DNA from: Chara braunii
Lineage: Eukaryota > Streptophyta > Charophyceae > Charales > Characeae
Reading direction: 5' to 3'
DNA: 28,317 nucleotides
NCBI GenBank assembly: GCA_003427395.1
Contig: BFEA01001313.1
Span: forward strand, 8,452 to 36,768
Notes under the pieces: model-generated
Databases searched by the model: none
What the model was told of the DNA's origin: nothing
What the model saw: only the letters and a program-made list of their open reading frames with translations
Part shown: positions 17,748 to 26,797 of the stretch, piece after piece
How positions within the stretch are numbered: the stretch's first letter is position 1
Layout of the letters: the number at the start of each line of letters is the position of its first letter
Translations under genes and position numbers: made by a program

Positions 17748-18547
17748 GGGTTGCCGGCGTTCGGGACGGGCCGAACATCCGAACCCGAACGCCCGAACGT
17801 TTGGGACCCCCTCTTGATGCGTTCGGACGTTCGGCCGAACGNNNNNNNNNNNNNNNNNNNNNNNNNNNNNNNNNNNNNNNNNNNNNNNNNNNNNNNNNNN
17901 NNNNNNNNNNNNNNNNNNNNNNNNNNNNNNNNNNNNNNNNNNNNNNNNNNNNNNNNNNNNNNNNNNNNNNNNNNNNNNNNNNNNNNNNNNNNNNNNNNNN
18001 NNNNNNNNNNNNNNNNNNNNNNNNNNNNNNNNNNNNNNNNNNNNNNNNNNNNNNNNNNNNNNNNNNNNNNNNNNNNNNNNNNNNNNNNNNNNNNNNNNNN
18101 NNNNNNNNNNNNNNNNNNNNNNNNNNNNNNNNNNNNNNNNNNNNNNNNNNNNNNNNNNNNNNNNNNNNNNNNNNNNNNNNNNNNNNNNNNNNNNNNNNNN
18201 NNNNNNNNNNNNNNNNNNNNNNNNNNNNNNNNNNNNNNNNNNNNNNNNNNNNNNNNNNNNNNNNNNNNNNNNNNNNNNNNNNNNNNNNNNNNNNNNNNNN
18301 NNNNNNNNNNNNNNNNNTTTTTCATTATTGTTTGGCTGCACAAAATGACTTCAAAATTGAGAGACAGGTAGCGTGCATAACAGAGAACTCACAAAAACAA
18401 ATCAGAAAAAAGAATAAGTTTTAGGTACTAAAATGATTTTTTGCGGGGTCCGAACCCCTTCGAGTTCGGGCCCCGTACGGGGACCCGAACGCCCGAACGT
18501 TCGGGGGTCAGCTTAGGGGCCTCCGTACGTTCGGCCTGGCAAATCTG
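17746..18547. mobile_element. hAT-like element 2, same family, contains assembly gap
   Basis: Starts CAGGGTTGCC at 17746 and ends GGCAAATCTG at 18547; the ends match as inverted repeats at 8 of 10 positions. CGAACGCCCGAAC lies near both ends (17786-17798 and 18486-18498), and the right 220 bases align with the right part of element 1 (shared CAAAATGACTTCAAA and CGAACGTTCGGGGG). Flanking 8-mers are TATATATA (17738-17745) and TATGTATA (18548-18555), a 7 of 8 match in TA-rich DNA. 17843-18317 is unsequenced (N), so length and coding content are unknown. Confidence 0.65.
17843..18317. other. Assembly gap (475 Ns)
   Basis: Run of N inside the second hAT-like element. Frames spanning it on either strand are artefacts. 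Confidence 0.98.
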
Positions 18548-18551
18548 TATG

Positions 18552-18589
<38 letters not shown>

Positions 18590-18630
18590 TACATATGTGT
18601 GTGTGTGTGTGTGTGTGTGTCTGTGTGTAT
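18548..18630. repeat. (TA)n then (GT)n microsatellite
   Basis: TA run interrupted by G, passing into a GT run at about 18596-18620. Poly-Ile/Tyr and poly-Val/Cys frames here (18441-18665 and 18595-18825) are not genes. Confidence 0.9.
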
Positions 18631-18739
18631 TGTCAAACCAAGCGGCTCTGCGCTATGCTAAATGAGGGCGAAAGGTGGTCCTTGAGTGCAAGTGGCATCT
18701 GTGTGGTAGGGAGCGAGGTTGTGAGTAAGGCGAGAGATA

Positions 18740-19096
18740 TACCCTGTATTGGCAAACGTGCGACGATGGTCACTATATGCTCGTACTTCGAGAAAAGTTG
18801 TTTTCGTCATCCTTTGGTATTGTAGTATAGGCTACACAAGATTTGTCATCTGTAGTCTGGGCGCCGAGCGCCAGATAGGATAGTAACATTGGTTCTTCAT
18901 TGATGATGATGATGGGACTTTACCAACATTGTCGATTAAGAGTTTTTGGTATCTTCTTATTTGGTGAAACTCGTGATGCGATTTTGTTGATTGGTTTGAG
19001 GACACTACTATCTGGTATCAGGTGTATGATGCTGTTTGATTTCTGAAGTTCGGTATTGCTCATCTTCATTGCATTTTCCTCGTTTGATTATTGCTA

Positions 19097-19139
<43 letters not shown>

Positions 19140-19310
19140 GTTATTGTTATTATTATTGCTATTATTATTAGTAAACATCAGACTCGCTTTCGTCCACTCG
19201 TCTTAGGCAAGCAGGCATGTGCGCAACAAACTGGCGACAAACGCCTGCTTAAGATTTCATAAATATGGTAACCAAGAACACTATTCAAATTTGAGTTCAC
19301 TTCAATAGTC
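18740..19310. repeat. Segmental duplication, copy 1 (with ATT array)
   Basis: Aligns with 19890-20450 over its whole length: GTAGTCTGGGCG at 18852 and 19966 (offset 1114), GATGATG-rich and TGATGC-ATTTTG blocks, an ATT microsatellite (19098-19170), CAGACTCGCTTTC/CAGACTGACTTTC, and ATATGGTAACC/ATATGGCAACT at 19263 and 20422 (offset 1159). Copies are clearly diverged. The minus-strand exon-start-like block is degraded here. Confidence 0.7.
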
Positions 19311-19379
19311 ATGATGGCTCAACGACCACACAATCCTCTTCTTTCACATGCACAGGAGATCCCGCATGCGAAACTCTGA

Positions 19380-19855
19380 ACACGCACACACAAACAAAAT
19401 GACAACATACANACTAATAGAGGCAAACAGGTAGACAGACAAACAAGACAAGAGACGGACAAATAAACAGAAAGATAGCAGATAGCAAACAGACCACAAN
19501 AGATAAAACATACATACAGACATGCAAACAANCAAATATACAACTACAACTGGTATACGGGCAGATACTTGGGTAGGCAAGTACAACACAAACATTCAAA
19601 CACAGATATACAGACACAGGTGATCATACACGAATGACGAACGACGAGACACACACGGACAGAAGGATGGACAAACAAACAGAAACCATGCGACTCAGAT
19701 AAACAAACAGTCTGACACAATCAAAACAAGCAAGCAAGCGTGCACAGACATCCGGACAACAAACGAGCAGGAAAAAAAAAAACAAGTGGACGCAGACGGC
19801 AGACAAACTAATAACCAAATTGACAGACAGATGGACAGGCACACTGAGAGAAACA
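19380..19855. repeat. Cryptic (ACAG/ACAA)n-type tetranucleotide region
   Basis: Nearly 480 bases of ACAGAC/ACAAAC words with little else, between the two copies of the segmental duplication. The minus-strand Cys/Leu/Ser-rich frames are compositional. Confidence 0.8.
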
Positions 19856-19859
19856 CTTA

Positions 19860-20250
19860 CCTGATGCTTGAGGCGAACGACATTGGCCGATATCTACTCG
19901 AACTTCAGAAAGTCGTTGACGTCGTCTGCGGTAATTGTAGATAGGCTAGATGGGATCTGTCATTCGTAGTCTGGGCGTTGGGCACCAGATAGGAATACGA
20001 CACTGATTCTTTGTTGATGATGAAGAGACTCGTCCCGCATTGTCACTTATGAGATTTTGCCTGTGCTCTTATTTGAAGAAATCCGTGATGCAATTTTGCT
20101 ATTGGCTCGAGGTCACGAGTATCGGGTTTCACGTATATGATGTTGTTTNATTTCTGAAGTACGCTATCACTCATTTTCCTTGCATATTACTTGGATTGAT
20201 TATTATTTGATTGAATGGTATCATTATATTTTTATTATTATTATTATTAC

Positions 20251-20293
<43 letters not shown>

Positions 20294-20480
20294 TATTGTT
20301 ACTGTTATCATTGCTATTTTTTTTTTATTTTGCAATCAGACTGACTTTCTTTCTCACGTCCCATGCATGTAAACAGATGGCACGCTACACGGGCGACAAT
20401 TGCCCGACTCAAAGCTCAGAAATATGGCAACTAAGGACACCGTTCGAATGCAAACTCGCTTCGGAAAGCGACGGTCGCTG
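19860..20480. repeat. Segmental duplication, copy 2 (with ATT array)
   Basis: Partner of 18740-19310. It contains an ATT array at about 20227-20293. On the minus strand, ATG at 19883-19881 begins a 23-nt segment ending AG at 19861, followed by GTAAGT. This matches in position and phase the start exon of the gene model at 15328, and the upstream GACGTCAACG..GAAGTTCGAG block is also shared with 15340-15375, though a TAG is present in it. Confidence 0.65.
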
Positions 20481-20499
20481 ACAACTATTACAGCTATGG

Positions 20500-20600
20500 C
20501 GGCAATGGCCATTGTCACAACAGCTATCCCTAGCGCCGTGTGACTAGCGCCATCACCATCCAAAGCGCCATCGCTATCCCTAGCGCCATCACATTGCACG
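20500..20600. repeat. AGCGCCATC minisatellite
   Basis: Words TAGCGCCRT, AGCGCCATC and CAACAGCTATCC recur several times in about 100 bases, forming a short imperfect minisatellite. Confidence 0.6.
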
Positions 20601-21180
20601 TCGCCACAACAGCTATCCACTGTGACGATGACAAGCGTCCATCAACCATGGTCGACGCTCACTACGAAGACACAGCGAGCGACCGGTATGGACTCACGTG
20701 GAGTCCTCGCTCGTGCATCCTGCGCAATATTCGCTCCGGGTCCTTGCTGCTTTTCTTTATCTCGTCATCTTAAGGTGTGTATCTCGTCTCTCTCCCCGCA
20801 GTATTCCTGCCCTCTTCCACTCTGTCTATCTCGGAATCCATCCACGTCATCTGTTATGTGTCATCACTCCCAACCATCCGTCGCCGTCGTCCATCCATCC
20901 ACAGGCATCTCGCTTGGTTCCTGTGCGATCTTCACGCCTCTCCTGTAACATCTTTGCACGTCTCATTTTCTATCGTCACACAGCTTCATTCACGCTCTCG
21001 CGATGTGACNGACCTAAAGGATCTTGAGGTTTACCATCTGCATTGTCCTCGCAGTTTTTCGGTAAGTTTCTTCGAAGGACNATCAATNATGGGGAAAAAA
21101 AACTAATTGCCAGTAAGTCATGGACGGGGGCGATCTCCATTTATGGGTCATGCGCCACACTGATTTAAAGATCCGCATGC
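20600..21180. other. Unassigned, pyrimidine-rich in part
   Basis: CT/CA-rich with three overlapping plus-strand frames of 108-109 codons (20622-21106). They are shifted readings of the same low-complexity DNA without domain character, and no gene is called. Confidence 0.4.
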
Positions 21181-21189
21181 ATTCGATGG

Positions 21190-21585
21190 TTTGCGATGTG
21201 GATGTATGAATGCATGTGGATCTTTGTCTCATGCATGCGGATCCGCACGTACGGATCTACAAACTCGTGTGCACCCATTTGTCATGTGTGTGGATCTATG
21301 AATGCGTGTGGACCTATGGAAGTGGATCTAGGAATGCGTGTGGATCTATCTCTCATGCATGTGGATGTGTGCATATGGATANATGAATGTGAGTGCATCC
21401 ATCTCTCATGCACGTGGATCTATCAATANGTGTGGACCTTTGTAATGTGGATCTAGGAACGTCCATGGATCTATCTNTNATGCACGTATGAATTTGGATC
21501 TGGAAATGCAAGTGGATCTNTATGTCGTGGATGTGGATCTAAGATCTTTTGTTTGTGGATCTATGAATGCATGTAGACCTAATAT
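21190..21585. repeat. GTGGATCTATGAATGC minisatellite
   Basis: At least a dozen imperfect copies of a word close to GTGGATCTATGAATGC, spaced 15-40 bases, with interspersed CTCATGCATG words. Multiple isolated Ns fall inside, as expected where near-identical copies collapse in assembly. Confidence 0.8.
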
Positions 21586-21719
21586 TGCCAGTCAGACTCC
21601 AGCGATTAATTGAACGATTGATTGATTAGTATACACAGGTAACATAGCTTACGACCAACCAGTAGCTGAAATCCAGCCCTCNTTNTTGGTGCATTCGCTC
21701 TNGATTCGCCTGTTCGTAT

Positions 21720-22085
21720 TAACCAAGTAGCGAGGTAGGAAATCACACACCGGATTGCACTTAACTAATTAGTCCTGCAAGCAAGCATTCAATCCNTCAA
21801 CTAAGCAGTCGATCGACCAGTCAACCACCTGTCCAAGCATGCAACTAATCAAACATCTCGTCTGCCAGTTAGCAAAGCAAGTCGTCGATCAATAAACTAA
21901 GTGGCCGATCCACCACTTAACCAACCAGCCAAGCATGCAATTAATCAAACATCCCATCTGCCAGCCAGCAAGCAGTCGTTGATTGGATGTTTGATTGATC
22001 GCATGCTTGCCTGATTAGTCGATTGCTTGGTCGTTCGCTTAGATGATCGATTGGTCNGGTGCGAGGTACGAAATCACACACGTGA
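21720..22085. repeat. CAAG/CAAT/CCAG cryptic tetranucleotide region with inverted repeat
   Basis: AAGCATGCAA..AATCAAACATC occurs in direct orientation at 21835 and 21931 (96-bp period) and inverted at 21985-22013. The arms 21926-21954 and 21985-22013 are 29 bp with three mismatches around a 30-bp spacer and could form a hairpin or cruciform. CGAGGTA-GAAATCACACAC is repeated at 21731 and 22062. Confidence 0.7.
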
Positions 22086-22385
22086 TATCACAAATCCGAA
22101 ACGGCCACAGACAGGGAGGTCCCCTGCCTAAGCCGCCACTACATATAGGCGAATCGGTCTCAGTTGCATACTGATGCGCAATACCCACCATCCGATTGCA
22201 TCGAACCTCGATCATCGATGAACTTCATTGTTCATCAACGAACCACATGGAAGCTCGCCCGATTGGATGACAAAGTTCGCCTACATCCAAACTTCGCTAA
22301 TCATCACACAAGAGAAAGTTCGAAAGTAANAACACGGAACGCAAAACACGGGCCTCACGCAACGCAGAATGCGGNACAAAACTTG

Positions 22386-24093
22386 AAGTCCGCGGGTATC
22401 CGTACTTCACACAATGCCCAAATACCCCGACAATAATTGAAGTCCGCCGATATCNGAACTTCATATGTTGNACAAAGGCGAACTTGGTCCAATTTAGTTA
22501 ACAACGACGCTNCTGTGATCGCAGCTGGACGTATTAACTATTCAAGTTCGNCGGGATCTGAACTACACAGATTGGCCTAAAACCTAGGCTACCAGAGTGG
22601 CCCAAGGTCACTTGCCCGNCTCGGCCAAAAAAANTAAAAATAAAAATAAAAAAACAATATTTTGAAATTTTTATTTTTATTTTAAAATTGGTAAAGAATT
22701 TCGATGTGACGTTGAGGCAAAAGTTGTTTAGTTTATTTTTTTGCATAACATAATTGTTTTTCAGTTTTTTTTTTTTTTTGGGACCTTCCCGGGTTTCGTC
22801 ACGGGCTGGCCACCGGGACCCGNGTGGCCCGGCTGGTAGCCTAGCCAAAAACAGCAAATCCTGANGTCTGGATGTAGGTGAACTTGAGTGATTCGCTCCT
22901 CTCATACGAGTGTTGCATTCCGCTTATTAATGGAGCCCGTGAGACCCCCCCCCGCCCACGACACTCCTAGTTCGGCTGGATCCTTCAGACACTTTGGGTA
23001 GGGTACTTGGGTTTAGCCTTGATAAGTTGATAACACAACAATTCCAAGTATTACAGAACACGGGGTGAGACGTTAAGTCCGCCGGCATCCGAACTTCACA
23101 TGTTATCCAAATGGGGGGAGTAAAGGAGTTTGAAGATAATGTGTGAGCCCTTGAAGTTCGCCGACATCCGAACTTCACAGATTGCCCCAAAATATCAAAT
23201 CCCGAAGTCCACATACCAGCGAACTTGAGCGATTCGCTCCTTCCNCACGAGTATTGATGTCCGCATGTTAGCAAAGCCCACCATTACACCCCTACCATCA
23301 GCACTTGTACTTCGTTGGGATCTGCCCTTTGACCANTTTGGGGAGGGGTATTCGGTTTAACATCGGTAACACCATGGTTCCACGCATTGCAAGACATGAG
23401 AGAAAACATGAAGTCCGCTGGCATCTGAACTTCGCACATTTNCCGAACGAGGCAAGTGAAGAACTTTGGATTCCGACAAACTTTGGGCAACTGAGTTAAC
23501 AGCTGGACTCCTGCAACTGGAGAGGACGTGTGAGTCACTCAAGTTCGCCGACATCTGGCTTCACGCATTGCCAAAAAAAAAGCAAATCGTGAAGTTTGGA
23601 TACTGGCGGACTTGGGCGATTCCCACCTCTACTGCGAGCAATGACGTCCACATGTTGAGGAACCTCATAAGAACACTCCTGCCTACGACATTTGGAGTTC
23701 ATCGGGAGCCGACGTTAGAATAATACTCCAAGGATGTTCGGTTCAACCTCGGTGACAGCGCAGTTCAACCTTGATGACTCCACAGGAAAAGGCAACAGGT
23801 CCCGTGGCTCCCTAGAATCGGTTCAGGTCCGTCGGGATATAAACTTCGCAAATGGTGCCCGTAATCAGGCTAGTCGCATTATGGGGGGGACACGAGTCGG
23901 ATGACAGGTTAGCCATACGCACAGATTGCTCGCGTTGGTCGGAGTGGGGTGTTAGAGGGCCTCCTGCTCGAAGTTCATCAGAATCCATACTTCTCATGCA
24001 ACGTCCGCATATTGTGCGCTCTCATCGGTAGAATGAGGATGTGGTTTGCGATCTTCCTGTCGCTTGACTTGTATTCCGCTGGAATCCGAACTT
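22386..24093. repeat. Second cluster of the dispersed 22-bp motif
   Basis: Motif copies (starts): orientation B at 22386, 22440, 22544, 23075, 23154, 23411, 23541, 23695 (degenerate), 23825, 23971 and 24072; orientation A at 22864, 23205, 23462 and 23592. Most B copies continue with TTCACA-ATTG or TTCRCA. Inverted B-A pairs at 23154/23205, 23411/23462 and 23541/23592 are each 51 bp apart start to start, and A copies continue CTTGRGYGATTC. Copies share roughly 18-22 of 22 positions with the consensus by eye. Confidence 0.85.
22584..22844. mobile_element. 261-bp MITE inserted in a motif unit, with 8-bp TSD
   Basis: Perfect 12-bp terminal inverted repeats CTAGGCTACCAG (22584-22595) and CTGGTAGCCTAG (22833-22844) enclose an AT-rich core. 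Flanks CCTAAAAC (22576-22583) and CCAAAAAC (22845-22852) match at 7 of 8 positions as a target duplication. Removing the element and one duplication (269 bp) turns the 320-bp offset between the flanking motif copies at 22544 and 22864 into exactly 51 bp, the value in the three intact sister units. An 8-bp duplication suggests the hAT superfamily; the termini also resemble the CAGGGTTACC ends at 16943. No coding capacity. Confidence 0.8.
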
Positions 24094-24160
24094 CTACAGC
24101 GGGGGGGTTTCCAAAAGTTATCTGTGTGGTGGCTTGCTTCATTTGCTTTGTTTTTTGCAG

Positions 24161-24635
24161 ACACAATGTCTACTTCGAGGGGTGAGGAGTAGGTTGCCGA
24201 AACCTCCGGGAGGGGGTCACGGGAAGACTCGGACTCCGCAAGACGGTCTTCTACGACCGTCAAATCGCGGTCCTACCATGTCAGGACCAAATGGTTCGTC
24301 GATTGGTGCTGTGGGGATGTTTCTGACCCCACTAAGCAACCGTGTGGTCCTGTTATTTTCATCGAAGACCACCAACAATATAGAGTGCTTGGGGCCGTCG
24401 TCAGGTGGGAGGATGTGAAGGAGGGTTGTCACCATTTCAAGATGAACAACGTTTACAGTTCAAAGGGCAACTTCATTGCCAATTCGAAAGGGACTGGGCC
24501 NATGACATGATTTGGCACCCCGGAACTATCTAGCCNGCGATCCTGAANGGCGAATGGATCATGGCCCTCACCGACGGTCAAAGGAATGGTCGTCATACGC
24601 ACGCCATTCCAAGTCCGGGTGCCTTGAACTCGTGA
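24161..24635 (+). pseudogene. Decayed coding exon, unknown protein
   Basis: A strong acceptor-like TTTGTTTTTTGCAG ends at 24160 and ATG follows at 24166. An in-frame TAG comes at codon 9, then an open frame runs 24193-24510 with well-formed protein character (blocks TKWFVDWCCGDV, GPVIFIEDHQQYRVLG and RWEDVKEGCHHF). At the N at 24501 coding character moves to another frame (24506-24635, blocks DMIWHPGTI and GEWIMALTDGQRNGRHTH) until TGA. I do not recognise the domain. The context upstream of other decayed segments suggests the beginning of a transposon-type or lineage-specific gene. Confidence 0.5.
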
Positions 24636-25350
24636 GGATTTCGGTGGTCNACAAAGTGAGGGCTGAAAATCCAGAGCTTTCACACATCGACATGTCCATC
24701 GGTTCCACTGTTGATCGTTTTTTTCACAAACTTCACAACAGTTAGTGGTTGGAACTGTCGGATGAATTTTACGGCCTTGACACGAGCCCTTCGAAGAGAA
24801 GGGCGACTGGGCCACAAGGGTGTTCGGCGGGGGCCCCTNCGGGCGGTGGAGGGGACGGGGGAGGCGATGAGGGGACTGGCAAAGGTGTACCCCCTAGTGG
24901 ACAGGGTNGGCCTCACGACGAAGCGANGACAACGGAAGATAGTGGTGGGGTGGGGAGGGCTCCCTCGCTCAACATGCAACTGCGGGCTCCGGTCCAGGAC
25001 ATACGGTGAAGTCCGCCGACATCCCGACTTTGTTGTGAGAGGATCGGCCCCCAACTCGNCGACAGAGAGGCTGGCCTCCATAATTGGTGTTGGCAGCGNC
25101 GCACGAGTAGGGGTTCCAATCACCGACGAAAAGTCCAAGTTCGTTGGGATCCGAACGACACCGATCGAGGTGCTAGGGCGGGAATCCGNCGTGCAGAGCG
25201 GGTGAGGGGCAGGAGTGCCCAACCAGGATGCCACATCAAATTATGCTGAAATCNGCACTTCGCTTGGGGATGGTCTTTCGTCTAGCGGTGGTGATGTGCG
25301 GGACCGAACTGCATCAACTTACGGGGAGGGGCGGCCTACGATGTAAAGGG
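24636..25350 (+). pseudogene. Continuation of decayed ORF with in-frame 22-bp motifs
   Basis: Coding-like blocks continue across frame changes and stops: KVRAENPELSHIDMSIGSTV (about 24656-24715), a Gly-rich stretch (about 24810-24900), then another frame from about 24975 to 25205 and, after TGA, an in-frame run ending in TAA at about 25345 (blocks GVPNQDATSNYAEI and GGDVRDRTASTYGEG). Motif copies at 25009-25030 and 25137-25158 are read through as codons (GEVRRHPDF and SKFVGIRT). No domain is recognised. Many frame changes coincide with Ns or homopolymers, so some may be sequence errors rather than decay. Confidence 0.4.
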
Positions 25351-26052
25351 ACGAGTGTGCAAGTGGATCACCCACTGGCCTGAGAACGNCGAAGTCCGCT
25401 GGGATCCGAACTTCATCAAAAGGGGGTTCTCNGGCNGGATTCTGATGGCGGTGGGAGGGTCTACGCGTGTCAAAACAGAAGGGAAGTCATCGNAATTAGA
25501 CACGGGTTTGGGGAAAGGGATGAATTGCAGTGAAGGGACGAAGGGGAGGAAGGGGAAGAAAAAGGGTTGACTGGTTTGCTTGAAGGGGAAGGAGATGACA
25601 AAGGGAATATGGATAATGAAGAGGAGGAAAAGAAGAAAATAATGGATGGTTCTGATGTGGAGGACAGTGACTAGGATGTCGGCTCTGACAATTTATCTGC
25701 CGAGTTCAGGCGACTGTACAGACAATATCGTGGGCATGATGTCGATGCTGATGCAATGGGGATGTAGATGGAGACGCAGTTGGTTCATGACCTTTCCACA
25801 AAGCGTGCCAATGAAGACTATGAAGTTCAATAGCTTCCATCTGCAATCAAAAACCAAGACAGGTGCCATGAGGTTTCCGTTGTTGTGAGCTGCCTAAACC
25901 AAGTCGTCGTATAAGCATCAAGGAATTTATCGATAGCATCCTCGACGGCCAGCAGGCATCCATTCATCCGTCTGCCACATCAAACGTTGACGACCTTGGC
26001 AACGTCGCACCTTTGGTGCCTGCTGCTCTCACTTTCTCGCCGTCAAGCTCTC
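25127..26052. repeat. 926-bp tandem duplication, copy 1
   Basis: Copy 1 is followed immediately by copy 2 with a constant 926-bp offset at every landmark tested (25355/26281, 25646/26572, 25392/26318), so there is no net indel. The copies differ at a small number of positions. Copy 1 carries stops that copy 2 lacks: TGA at about 25568, TAG in the GACTAGGATG block near 25672, and TAG near 25768. Confidence 0.92.
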
Positions 26053-26280
26053 CGAAAAGTCCAAGTTCGTTGGGATCCGAACGACACCGGTTCAGGTGCT
26101 AGGGCGGGAATCCGCCGTGCAGAGCGGGTGAGGGGCAAGAGTGCCCAACCAGGATGCCAGGTCAAATTGTGCTGAAATCCGCACTTCGCTTGGGGATGGT
26201 CTTTCGTCTAGCGGTGGTGATGTGCGGGACCGAACTGCATCAACTTACGGGGAGGGGCGACCTACGATGTAANGGGACGA

Positions 26281-26568
26281 GTGTGCAAGTGGATCACCCA
26301 CTGGCCTGAGAACGCCGAAGTCCGCTGGGATCCGAACTTCATCAAAAGGGGGTTCTCGGGCTGGATTCTGATGGCGGCGGGAGGGTCTACGCGCGTCAAA
26401 ACAGAAGGGAAGTCATCGGAATTAGACATTGGTTCGGTGAAAGGGATNAATTGCAGTGAAGGGACGAAGGGGAGAAAGAAGAAGAAAAAGGGTCGACTGG
26501 TTTGCTTGAGGGGGAAGGAGATGACGAAGGGAATATGGATAATGAAGAGGAGGAAAAGAAGAAAATAA
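26281..26568 (+). pseudogene. Coding segment in duplication copy 2 (KWITHWPEN block)
   Basis: A 95-codon frame beginning MCKWITHWPENAEVRWDPNF. The 22-bp motif at 26318-26339 encodes AEVRWDPNF. It continues through GWILMAAGG to a Lys-rich end. In copy 1 the matching frame (25355-25570) ends early at TGA where copy 2 has CGA. The last 20 or so codons overlap the acidic frame at 26502, so the coding frame probably shifts there. Confidence 0.35.
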
Positions 26569-26759
26569 TGGATGGTTCTGATGTGGAGGACAGTGACTGG
26601 GATGTCGGCTCTAACAATTTATCTGNCGAGTTCAGGCGACTGTACAGACAGCATCGTGGGCATGATGTCGATGCTGACGCAACGGGGATGGAGATGGAGA
26701 CGCANTTGGTTCATGACCTTTCCACAGAGCATGCCAGTGAAGACTATGAAGTTCAATAG
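26502..26759 (+). pseudogene. Acidic coding segment in duplication copy 2
   Basis: An 85-codon frame with acidic composition and a regular helical character (blocks NMDNEEEEKKKIMDGSDVED and EFRRLYRQHRGHDVDADA), ending EDYEVQ and TAG. The same frame in copy 1 has two Trp/Glu-to-stop changes, so copy 2 is the less decayed one. Acidic linkers of this kind are common between transposase or nuclease domains, but no specific family can be named. Confidence 0.4.
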
Positions 26760-26797
26760 CTTCCATCTGCAATCAAAAACCAAGACAGGTGCCATGA

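Noticed and set aside
17351-18424. Long frames of 206-330 codons on both strands
   Set aside because: They run across the N gap (17843-18317), where no stop can be seen; the rest is repeat and transposon DNA.
19013-19021. TGGTATCAG, similar to a tRNA-iMet primer binding site of LTR retrotransposons
   Set aside because: Only nine bases match, the paralogous segment at 20.1 kb lacks it, and no LTR end lies just upstream.
19319-19842. Cys/Leu/Val-rich minus-strand frames
   Set aside because: They come from the (ACAG/ACAA) tetranucleotide tract in three overlapping frames.
22386-24093. Regularly recurring 22-bp motif as a possible CRISPR array
   Set aside because: Spacing is irregular, copies occur in both orientations with many mismatches, and the setting is clearly eukaryotic.
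24680-25234. 184-codon minus-strand frame
   Set aside because: Antisense to plus-strand blocks that have better protein character and continue into neighbouring blocks; open because the region is GC-rich.
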